Shown: positions 55,627 to 62,327 of the stretch, piece after piece | Layout of the letters: each line of letters begins with the position of its first letter | How positions within the stretch are numbered: the first letter of the stretch is position 1 | Assembly: GCF_000716445.1 (NCBI RefSeq) | Contig: NZ_JNWK01000006.1 | Location: 186,001 to 250,000 of the forward strand | Direction of reading: 5' to 3' | DNA length: 64,000 nucleotides | Source: Streptomyces wedmorensis | Lineage (GTDB): Bacteria > Actinomycetota > Actinomycetes > Streptomycetales > Streptomycetaceae | The notes under the pieces: generated by a model | What the model was told of the DNA's origin: nothing | Databases searched by the model: none | What the model saw: only the letters and a program-made list of their open reading frames with translations | Translations under genes and position numbers: made by a program

Positions 55627-57891
55627 TTGCCGCTCACACAGCACCGCACCACGTCCCGGTCGAGACTCCTCACCGCCGCCATCGCGGCGTCCCTGGCCGT
55701 CACCGCCGGAACCCTCGTCGCGGCCCCCGTGGCCGTCGCCGGGACCCCGGCCGTGGTGGCGGCGACCGGCGCCGAGGCCTCGATCGCCTTCCCGCTCGCG
55801 TCCGAGGTCGTGAGCGCGGGTGAGACCGGCTTCCTGAGCAAGAGCGACGCCGGCGAATACCGGTGGACGCGGCTGGTCGACGGCACGACGAGCGACCTCG
55901 GGCAGGAGGAGGTCCTGGGTGCCGCGTCCGACGTGGTCGTGACGCGGCCCGGCATCAACACGGTGCGGCTGCGGGACATGGCGACGGGTGCCGCTCCGGT
56001 CGACATCGCGATCAACTTCCTGGGCGGAGGCGTCCACACGCCGATCGGCGCGGTCGGTGGCACCGTCCTGACGAGCGTGGCCCCCGCCGACGGCGGGACC
56101 CTGCTGCACCTCGTGACCCACGAGGCCGACGGCAGCACCGGGAACCACGCCGTGACGGGGCTGCCGGCGGACGCGAGTGCGCTGACCTTCGCGGCCGGGA
56201 TCCCCGGGACCGCGCTCGTCGGCTACCAGTCGGCCGGGAAGAGCCACTTCGCGGTGGTCGACCTGGCGACGCGCGCGGTGACGGAGACGTACGCCAACCA
56301 GGGTCCGGTCGGCTACGGGCAGTCGGCCGCGCTGTCGGCCACGCACGTGGCGTGGGTGCACCACAAGCCGCGTTCGGACGGCTACTTCGACGACCAGCTG
56401 ATCGTGGCGGACCGGAAGTCCGGGCAGCTCACGACGCTGAACACCGGCGGCGGCGCGGTGAAGGTCGGGCTCGTCGACGGCTGGGTGGTCTACGGGGAGG
56501 ACGAGACCGACCCGTTCGAGTACCGCAACCGCCCCAGGGCCGTCAGCCTGACGGGGACGTCCGGGTGGACGCCGTGGATCGACCACGTGACCAGTGTGAC
56601 CGCCGCCCCGGACGGTTCGGTGCTCGTGCGCGGCGGGTCGACGGTCGACGGCGAGGGCGAGGGGCTGTACCGGGTGCGGGGCGGCGCCTCGGTCACGCGG
56701 GAGCTGGTGGCGGGGACCGGGGAGAAGACCGGAGTCTCCGTGACGAGCGGCCCGGACATCCCGGCGGTCCTCGACCTCGACAAGAACCAGGGCGTCGTCC
56801 CGTTCACGATCGGCGTGAGCCGTCGCAACGTGCGGGTGACCGTCATGATCTCGAAGGCGGCGACGCCCCTGGTCACGGAGTGGACGAGCGAGTTCCGTCC
56901 CACGGAGGGCCCGACCGGCCCCGGGCCGGTGACCCTCACGTGGCAGGGGAACCGCTCGGCCTGGGAGGGTGGAATCACCCCGTGGGGCGACGTCCCGAAC
57001 GGCGACTACGTCTGGCAGATCAGCGTCGCCCCCCTCGACGGCGTCGGCAGGGGAGTGGGGCTGAGCGGCACGACGAAGGTGGTCCGCGCGCCGAAGTCGC
57101 ACGACTTCTCCGACAACGGTTCGCCGGACCTGTTCGCGGTCGACTCCACCACCGGGAACGTGTCGGTCTTCGAAGGCTCCTACCTTCCCCTCCAGCAGGG
57201 CTTCAACTGGTTCAAGGGCGCCACGCTCTCCGGCTGGGGAGGCACCTACGACCGGTTCGTCACGCCTGGTGACTTCGGCGGGATGAGCACGGCACCCGAG
57301 CTGATCACCCGCGACAAGAGCGGCGGCCTGTGGATGCACCCGGGTGCGGGCGGCCTCGCGTTCGCTCCCCCGGTGAAGATCGGGACCGGCTGGCAGATCT
57401 ACGACAAGATCGTCGGCGGCAGCGACCTGACCGGCGACGGCCGGCCCGACGTCCTCGCCACGGACACGGCCGGCGGCCTGTGGCTCTACCCCGCCACCGG
57501 CAACTACAACGCGCCGCTCGGCGCGCGCAAGCAGATCGGCACCGGCTGGGGCATCTACAACGAGGTCACCGCCACCGGGAACATCGCCGGAGCCCCCGCC
57601 GGGGACCTCGTCGCCCGCGACAAGGACGGCGTCCTCTGGCAGTACCTCGGCAAGGGCGACGGCACCTTCGCGCCCCGCACGAAGATCGGCACGGGCTGGA
57701 ACACGTACGCCCGGGTCGTCGGCATCGGGGACATCGACCGCGACGGCCGCAACGACCTCGTGGCGTTCGACAAGTCCGACCCGACGGCCCGCATGTACTG
57801 GTACGGGGGGACGGGCGACTGGCAGGCGCCCTTCAAGCCGCGCGTGGAGAACTACTTCCAGAACTCGATGACCGACCGGGACTGGTTCTAG
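55627..57891 (+). CDS. Secreted beta-propeller/FG-GAP repeat protein (paralogue 3)
   Basis: Tandem copy of paralogue 2, also 754 residues and also starting with TTG (GGAAGGAA upstream). The signal peptide is at about 1-40. Shared units are SAGETGFLSKSDAGEYRWTR, RLRDMATGAAPVDIA and GEGEGLYRVRGG. FG-GAP repeats include RDKSGGLWMHPGAG, SDLTGDGRPDVLATDTAGGLWLYP, ARDKDGVLWQYLGKGDGTF and GDIDRDGRNDLVAFD. The first half has diverged far more than the last four repeats. Its transcript probably ends at the hairpin at 57943-57991. Confidence 0.82.
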   Translation: MPLTQHRTTSRSRLLTAAIAASLAVTAGTLVAAPVAVAGTPAVVAATGAEASIAFPLASEVVSAGETGFLSKSDAGEYRWTRLVDGTTSDLGQEEVLGAASDVVVTRPGINTVRLRDMATGAAPVDIAINFLGGGVHTPIGAVGGTVLTSVAPADGGTLLHLVTHEADGSTGNHAVTGLPADASALTFAAGIPGTALVGYQSAGKSHFAVVDLATRAVTETYANQGPVGYGQSAALSATHVAWVHHKPRSDGYFDDQLIVADRKSGQLTTLNTGGGAVKVGLVDGWVVYGEDETDPFEYRNRPRAVSLTGTSGWTPWIDHVTSVTAAPDGSVLVRGGSTVDGEGEGLYRVRGGASVTRELVAGTGEKTGVSVTSGPDIPAVLDLDKNQGVVPFTIGVSRRNVRVTVMISKAATPLVTEWTSEFRPTEGPTGPGPVTLTWQGNRSAWEGGITPWGDVPNGDYVWQISVAPLDGVGRGVGLSGTTKVVRAPKSHDFSDNGSPDLFAVDSTTGNVSVFEGSYLPLQQGFNWFKGATLSGWGGTYDRFVTPGDFGGMSTAPELITRDKSGGLWMHPGAGGLAFAPPVKIGTGWQIYDKIVGGSDLTGDGRPDVLATDTAGGLWLYPATGNYNAPLGARKQIGTGWGIYNEVTATGNIAGAPAGDLVARDKDGVLWQYLGKGDGTFAPRTKIGTGWNTYARVVGIGDIDRDGRNDLVAFDKSDPTARMYWYGGTGDWQAPFKPRVENYFQNSMTDRDWF
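57589..57677 (+). repeat. Segment nearly identical to paralogue 2 (second copy)
   Basis: Partner of 55262-55351, with two mismatches in about 90 bases. It encodes the FG-GAP repeat GDLVARDKDGVLWQYLGKGD. Confidence 0.6.
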
Positions 57892-57916
57892 GAGATTCCG
57901 GGACAGCCCACGCCAA

Positions 57917-57948
57917 CTCGGCCTCTATGAGGTGCAGTTGAGGCCGAG
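57917..57948 (+). promoter_or_regulatory. Hairpin that competes with the downstream terminator
   Basis: CTCGGCCTC (57917-57925) pairs exactly with GAGGCCGAG (57940-57948). The right arm shares 57943-57948 with the left arm of the next hairpin, so only one can form at a time. The layout is that of an antiterminator/terminator pair. Confidence 0.4.
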
Positions 57949-57991
57949 CCCCCTTCACCTGATCGATATTCAGATCGGAAGGGGGCTCGGC
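57943..57991. terminator. Terminator between FG-GAP paralogue 3 and the kinase gene
   Basis: GCCGAGCCCCCTTC (57943-57956) pairs perfectly with GAAGGGGGCTCGGC (57978-57991). The 21-base loop contains CTGA...TCAG that can extend it. It starts 51 bases after the paralogue 3 stop and ends where the kinase -10-like box TAGTGT (57992-57997) begins. Confidence 0.65.
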
Positions 57992-58004
57992 TAGTGTGTC
58001 GCCC

Positions 58005-60011
58005 ATGCAGGGGGAATTGGAAAACAACTCTAGTTTCGGTGGGCTGACGGGCAGCGGGGCCATGCCGCTGGAGGCGGGGGACCCCCGACGGATCGGGGCG
58101 TTCAGGCTGCTCGGGGTGCTCGGGTCCGGGGGGATGGGCCGGGTGTACCTCGGCGCCGTGCCCGGCACGTTCGCGGCGGTGAAGCGGGTGCTGCCCGTGC
58201 TCGCCGAGGACGCCGACTTCCTGAGCCACTTCGGGCACGAGCTGGACAACCTCGCCCGGCTGCCCGCCGGCGCGAACACCAAGCTCCTCGCGAGCGACCG
58301 CACGGCCAAGCCCCCGTGGTTCGCGACCGAGTTCATCCCCGGCATCACCCTCAACGAGGCCATCAGGCTCAACGGCGGCCCGCTGACCGGCGACGCCCTC
58401 TGGCGCCTCCTCCGCGACGCGGCGAACGGGCTGCGGGTGGTCCACGGCGCCGACATGGTGCACCGCGACCTCAAGCCGTCCAACGTCATGCTGACCGGCG
58501 ACGGCCTCTCCCTCATCGACTTCGGCGTGGCCCGCGCCGCCGACCAGAGCCGGCTGACCAAGACCGGCATGGTCATCGGCACGCCCGCCTACATGGCACC
58601 CGAGCAGGCCGTCGCCGAACGCCGACTCACGGGCGCGGCGGACGTGTTCGCCCTCGGCAGCCTCCTCCTGTACGCGGCCAACGGCCGGCCCCCGTTCGGC
58701 GACGGTTCCGGCCCCGACCTCCTCTACCGGGTGGTCCACGCCGAACCCGACTTCGGGCGGCTCACCGAGACCGAGCCCGCGCTGGCGGAGCTCGTACGGA
58801 AGTGTCTCGCCAAGGACCCGGCGGGCCGGCCGACGGCCGAGGAGCTCGTCGGGCTGACCGAGGAGCGGGCCGCGGGCGCCGCCTGGCCCGCGGCCGTCGC
58901 CGAGCGGATCGGCGAGCGCGCGGCCTTCGCCGCCGAGGCACCGACGGCCGAGCACCTGACCGAGCTGGAGGAGGCCGAGCCCTCCGAGGACGTCGCCACC
59001 GCCTCGCTCACCCCGCAGCCCGGCAGGGAGCCCTCGACGGGCGCGCCCGACCCGTCGGCCGTCACCGGCCGGGGCGCGCACGGCGAGCAGCGCAAGCGTC
59101 GCAACCGCTTCGTCATGCTCGCGGTACCCGTCGTCGTCGCCACCGGCACGACCCTGACCGTCGCCCTCGGCCCGTACGAGATCGGCCGCCTCGGCGCCGG
59201 CCCGAGCACCTCGCCCTCCCCGTCCGCCGTCGTCTCACAGCCGGCCGCCGTGCCGCCGTCGAGCGGCCCCGGCTCCCCGTCCTCCAAGGCCCCGTCGTCG
59301 AAGCCGCCGGCTTCGACGACGCCCGCTTCACCCGGCGCTCCCCTCCCGCCGCCGCCCGTCGACGGCGGCGCGGTGGGAGGTGGGGCCGTGGGCGGTGGCG
59401 GCTCCGGCGGCACGGGGACGCTGCCCGGGGGTTCGGGCGGCGGGTCCGCCTCGGGGGGCGGCGGGTCGAGCTCCACCGGCGGTGGCGCCGCCACCTCCGG
59501 CAGCGGCTCCGGCTCCTCCGGCGGATCGACGACCGCCCCGGCGCCCAGGCCGACGACCAAGGCACCCGCACCCCCGCCGCCCACCAGTTCGGGGCCCTCG
59601 GGGACGTACTCCATCGAGAACGTCTCCAACGGGCAGTGCCTGGCGGAGAACGACGCGGGCTACGCCGTCCTCGTCAACACCTACGAGTGCGGCTCGGCGC
59701 CCACCAACGGCGGGTACCTCGCGTACTCCTGGACCTACTCCCCCGGCGCCGACGGCACCTTCCGCCTCGTCAGCAAGAAGTCCGGGAAGTGCCTGCAGCC
59801 GGGGGGTTCCAGCGTGACGATCGCCCCGTGCAGCGGCTCCAGCGTCCAGGCCTGGAAGATCGGCACGTCGACGTCCTCCGGGCGGACGATCAAGAACATG
59901 AACAGCGGCTACTGCCTGCTGGTCGGTCCGCCGTTCGTGATGACGTACACCTGCGACTCCACGAACCGCGCACAGCTGTGGCGGAACATCTCAGCCCTGG
60001 GAACCAGGTGA
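58005..60011 (+). CDS. Receptor-type Ser/Thr protein kinase with extracellular beta-trefoil domain
   Basis: Membrane kinase of 668 residues. The catalytic domain (about 30-290) has the glycine loop GSGGMGRVY, Lys60 in AAVKRV, HRDLKPSN with Asp155, DFG at 172-174 and APEQ. A charged juxtamembrane stretch leads to one membrane helix near 365-385 (FVMLAVPVVVATGTTLTVAL). Outside lies a 140-residue Pro/Ser/Gly linker, then a ricin-type beta-trefoil lectin-like domain (about 530-665: YSIENVSNGQCLAENDAG, KSGKCLQPGGSSVTIAPCSG, MNSGYCLLVG, RAQLWRN). It probably senses sugar or wall material. The ATG is preferred to GTG 57996 because TAGTGT at 57992-57997 suggests a leaderless message. Overlaps the convergent DUF35 gene by 21 bases. 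Confidence 0.88.
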   Translation: MQGELENNSSFGGLTGSGAMPLEAGDPRRIGAFRLLGVLGSGGMGRVYLGAVPGTFAAVKRVLPVLAEDADFLSHFGHELDNLARLPAGANTKLLASDRTAKPPWFATEFIPGITLNEAIRLNGGPLTGDALWRLLRDAANGLRVVHGADMVHRDLKPSNVMLTGDGLSLIDFGVARAADQSRLTKTGMVIGTPAYMAPEQAVAERRLTGAADVFALGSLLLYAANGRPPFGDGSGPDLLYRVVHAEPDFGRLTETEPALAELVRKCLAKDPAGRPTAEELVGLTEERAAGAAWPAAVAERIGERAAFAAEAPTAEHLTELEEAEPSEDVATASLTPQPGREPSTGAPDPSAVTGRGAHGEQRKRRNRFVMLAVPVVVATGTTLTVALGPYEIGRLGAGPSTSPSPSAVVSQPAAVPPSSGPGSPSSKAPSSKPPASTTPASPGAPLPPPPVDGGAVGGGAVGGGGSGGTGTLPGGSGGGSASGGGGSSSTGGGAATSGSGSGSSGGSTTAPAPRPTTKAPAPPPPTSSGPSGTYSIENVSNGQCLAENDAGYAVLVNTYECGSAPTNGGYLAYSWTYSPGADGTFRLVSKKSGKCLQPGGSSVTIAPCSGSSVQAWKIGTSTSSGRTIKNMNSGYCLLVGPPFVMTYTCDSTNRAQLWRNISALGTR

Positions 60012-60479
60012 GCGCGGGGGGCCGAAGACGGGGACGGTGACCTGCCCGTCCGGACCCTCCCGACCCTCCCGCCCTTCCGGCCCTTCCGGCCCTTCCGGCC
60101 CTTCCGGCCCTTCCGGCCGGAAGGCGACCTCCAGCTCCATCCCGATCCGGAGGTCGCCGTCCGGCACGCCCACGACCTCCGTCATCATGCGCGGCCCCTC
60201 GGCGAGGTCGACGACGGCGGCGACGTACGGGACGCGCTCACCGAACGGCGGGAGGTCGTTCCGGTGGACGACCGACCACGTGTAGAGGGTGGCGCGGCCG
60301 CTCGCCGATTCCCAGCGGACGTCCTCGCTCCAGCAGTGCGGGCAGAACTCGCGCGGGTAGTGGTGGGCGCGCTCGCAGGCCACGCAGCGGCGCAGGAGGA
60401 GGTGGCCTTCGGCGGCGGCGTCCCAGTAGGGGCGGGTGAAGGCGTCGATGTCGGGGAGGTTCGCCGGGGTGGCCGTCAT
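59991..60479 (-). CDS. DUF35 OB-fold/zinc-ribbon protein with GPE repeats
   Basis: Cytoplasmic protein of 162 residues. A rubredoxin-like zinc ribbon (RRCVACERAHHYPREFCPHCWSE, four Cys) is followed by an OB fold (GRATLYTWSVVHR, PYVAAVVDLAEGPRMMTEVVG). Such proteins bind acyl-CoA-type partners and usually pair with thiolase-like enzymes; none is next to it here. After the fold come (GPE)n repeats encoded by a 9-base microsatellite and a short tail read from the kinase 3' end. ATG 60479 overlaps the DoxX stop by one base (TGATG), so the two form an operon. Confidence 0.82.
   Translation of the reverse strand: MTATPANLPDIDAFTRPYWDAAAEGHLLLRRCVACERAHHYPREFCPHCWSEDVRWESASGRATLYTWSVVHRNDLPPFGERVPYVAAVVDLAEGPRMMTEVVGVPDGDLRIGMELEVAFRPEGPEGPEGPEGPEGREGREGPDGQVTVPVFGPPRSPGSQG
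60071..60116. repeat. Nine-base microsatellite in the DUF35 gene
   Basis: Five perfect copies of the 9-base unit GCCCTTCCG, preceded by degenerate copies (GACCCTCCC). On the minus strand it encodes repeated GPE triplets. Because the unit is 9 bases, slippage keeps the frame. Confidence 0.85.
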
Positions 60480-60928
60480 CAGAAGAGTCCGATCGCGGAG
60501 TCGAGGGACCAGGTCTGCCAGGAGACGGCGAAGAGGGCGACGAGGGAGATCAGGGCCATCATCGCGTTCTGCCCCTGCTCGGCCCAGTCGTGGATCATGA
60601 GGACGAGGTAGAGGAGGTTGAGGAGGAGGCCGCCGACGAGGGCGACCGGGGTGAGCAGGCCGACGACCAGGCCGAGGCCCAGGGCGAGTTCGGCGTAGAC
60701 GACGACGTACGCCATCAGCTTGGGGCGCGGGGCGACGACGGTCTCGAAGCCCTTCTTGACCTGCGGCCAGCGGTGCTTGCCGGCGACGTCGGCGGCCCAG
60801 GCGATGCCGGTGCCGCGTTCGAACCAGCCCTTCTTGTCCTTGTGGCGCCAGCTCTCCAGCCACCACAGGCCGAGGCCGATGCGGAGGACGGCGAGCCATT
60901 CGGCGCCGGTGAGCCAGACGGTCTGCAT
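60479..60928 (-). CDS. DoxX-family membrane protein
   Basis: Integral membrane protein of 149 residues with four helices (WLAVLRIGLGLWWLES, LMAYVVVYAELALGLGLVVG, VALVGGLLLNLLYLVLMIHDW, MMALISLVALFAVSW). DoxX proteins are related to thiosulfate:quinone oxidoreductase small subunits and to components that link to superoxide or thiol redox balance in actinobacteria. The reaction here is unknown. ATG 60928 has GAGGGGGC upstream. It precedes DUF35 in a two-gene unit. Confidence 0.85.
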   Translation of the reverse strand: MQTVWLTGAEWLAVLRIGLGLWWLESWRHKDKKGWFERGTGIAWAADVAGKHRWPQVKKGFETVVAPRPKLMAYVVVYAELALGLGLVVGLLTPVALVGGLLLNLLYLVLMIHDWAEQGQNAMMALISLVALFAVSWQTWSLDSAIGLF

Positions 60929-61055
60929 GCGTGCCCCCTCGGAGAGCCTGATCTGACGGTACGTCAGTTCAGCGCAGGGTGGCCGCGAGCGCAAGAGGCG
61001 GGGCGCGGACGGGCGGGGCCGCGCGGACGTGACCGATTCGCAACCGAAATCCCTC

Positions 61056-61082
61056 TTGACCGAGACCCACTGCGTGTACACG
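61056..61082 (+). promoter_or_regulatory. Possible promoter elements before the flavin monooxygenase gene
   Basis: TTGACC (61056-61061) is a good -35 box. The perfect palindrome CGTGTACACG (61073-61082) lies where the spacer and -10 box should be, so it could be an operator. A matching -10 hexamer is not clear (TACACG at 61077 gives a 15-base spacer). Confidence 0.3.
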
Positions 61083-61100
61083 TCATTACGCTCAGCAGTC

Positions 61101-62258
61101 ATGGCCATCACCACCCCCCATCGACCCCCCGCTCACCCCGTGTACGTCATCGGTGGCGGCCCCGGCGGCCTCGCCGTCGCCGCCGCCCTGGGCGCGCGGG
61201 GCGTCCGGGCCGTCGTCCTGGAGAAGTCCGACGCCGTCGGCGCCTCCTGGCGCGCCCACTACGACCGGCTGCGGCTGCACACCACCCGGCGGCTCTCCGC
61301 GCTCCCCGGCCTGAAGATGCCCCGCTCGTTCGGCCGCTGGGTGGCCCGTGCCGACGTCGTGCGCTACCTGGAGAAGTACGCCGAGAAGCACGAGCTGGAG
61401 ATCGTGACCGGGGTCGAGGTCTTCCGGGTCGAGCGGGACGGCGCGGAGTGGATCCTGCACGCGACGGGCGGGCGGCGGCTCACCGGCCGCGCGGTGGTGG
61501 TGGCGACCGGCTACAACCACACCCCGCACGTTCCCGACTGGCCCGGCCGCGACGCGTACGAGGGCGAGTTGGGCCACGCGCGGACCTACCGCAACCCGGG
61601 GCCGTACGAGGGGAAGGACGTCCTCGTCGTCGGCGCGGGCAACACCGGCGCCGAGATCGCCGCCGACCTCGCCGGGGGCGGCGCCGCGCGCGTACGGCTC
61701 GCGATACGGACCGTCCCGCACATCGTCCGCCGCACCACCGCCGGCTGGCCCGCCCAGCGCACCGGCATCCTGGTCCGGCGGCTGCCCGTCGCCCTCGTCG
61801 ACCGCATGGGCGACCTCATGGCCCGGGTCGCCGTCCCCGACCTCTCCGCCCACGGCCTCCCCCGGCCCGCCACCGGCGTCGCCACCCGCCAGCGCGAAGG
61901 CGCCGTGCCCGTCCAGGACGTCGGCCTCATCGACGCCGTACGAGCCGGGAAGGTCGAGGTCGTCGCGGCGGTGGAGGCCTTCGACGGCGGCGAGGTGGTG
62001 CTCGCCGACGGCACCCGCATCGCTCCGGACTCGGTGATCGCCGCGACCGGCTACCGGCGCGCCCTCGAACCCCTCCTCGGTCACCTGGACGTGCTGGACG
62101 GCGACGGGCGCCCGGTCGTCCACGGGGCGCGCTGCCCGCGCGAGGCCCCCGGCCTGTACTTCACGGGGTTCACCAACCCGATCAGCGGCATGTTCCGGGA
62201 GCTGGCGATCGACGCGGAGAGGATCGCCCGGCGGATCGCACGGTCGTCGGCGAAGTGA
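61101..62258 (+). CDS. Flavin-containing monooxygenase-like NAD(P)/FAD oxidoreductase
   Basis: Two-nucleotide flavoprotein of 385 residues. The FAD loop is VIGGGPGGLAVAAALG (about residues 15-30) and the NADPH loop VVGAGNTGAEIAADLA (about 178-193). VVVATGYNHTPHVPDWPG between them is the FMO-type FxGxxxH/ATGY region, and VIAATGYR and GLYFTGFTNPISGMFRELAIDAERIA close the fold. It probably oxygenates a small organic substrate or acts in Trp-type hydroxylation; the substrate is unknown. ATG 61101 is chosen by homology; GTG 61029 would add 24 residues. Divergent from the DoxX gene; a strong hairpin follows its stop. Confidence 0.85.
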   Translation: MAITTPHRPPAHPVYVIGGGPGGLAVAAALGARGVRAVVLEKSDAVGASWRAHYDRLRLHTTRRLSALPGLKMPRSFGRWVARADVVRYLEKYAEKHELEIVTGVEVFRVERDGAEWILHATGGRRLTGRAVVVATGYNHTPHVPDWPGRDAYEGELGHARTYRNPGPYEGKDVLVVGAGNTGAEIAADLAGGGAARVRLAIRTVPHIVRRTTAGWPAQRTGILVRRLPVALVDRMGDLMARVAVPDLSAHGLPRPATGVATRQREGAVPVQDVGLIDAVRAGKVEVVAAVEAFDGGEVVLADGTRIAPDSVIAATGYRRALEPLLGHLDVLDGDGRPVVHGARCPREAPGLYFTGFTNPISGMFRELAIDAERIARRIARSSAK

Positions 62259-62260
62259 CG

Positions 62261-62297
62261 GACGGCGCCCGTCCCCGAGTCGGGGGCGGGCGCCGTC
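62261..62297. terminator. Bidirectional terminator after the flavin monooxygenase gene
   Basis: GACGGCGCCCGTCCCCG (62261-62277) pairs with CGGGGGCGGGCGCCGTC (62281-62297) with one G-T pair and a 3-base loop. It lies between two convergent genes, 30 bases before the stop of the FG-GAP paralogue on the other strand. Confidence 0.85.
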
Positions 62298-62327
62298 AGG
62301 TGCTTCCTCGGGCCGGAGTCGGCCGGG

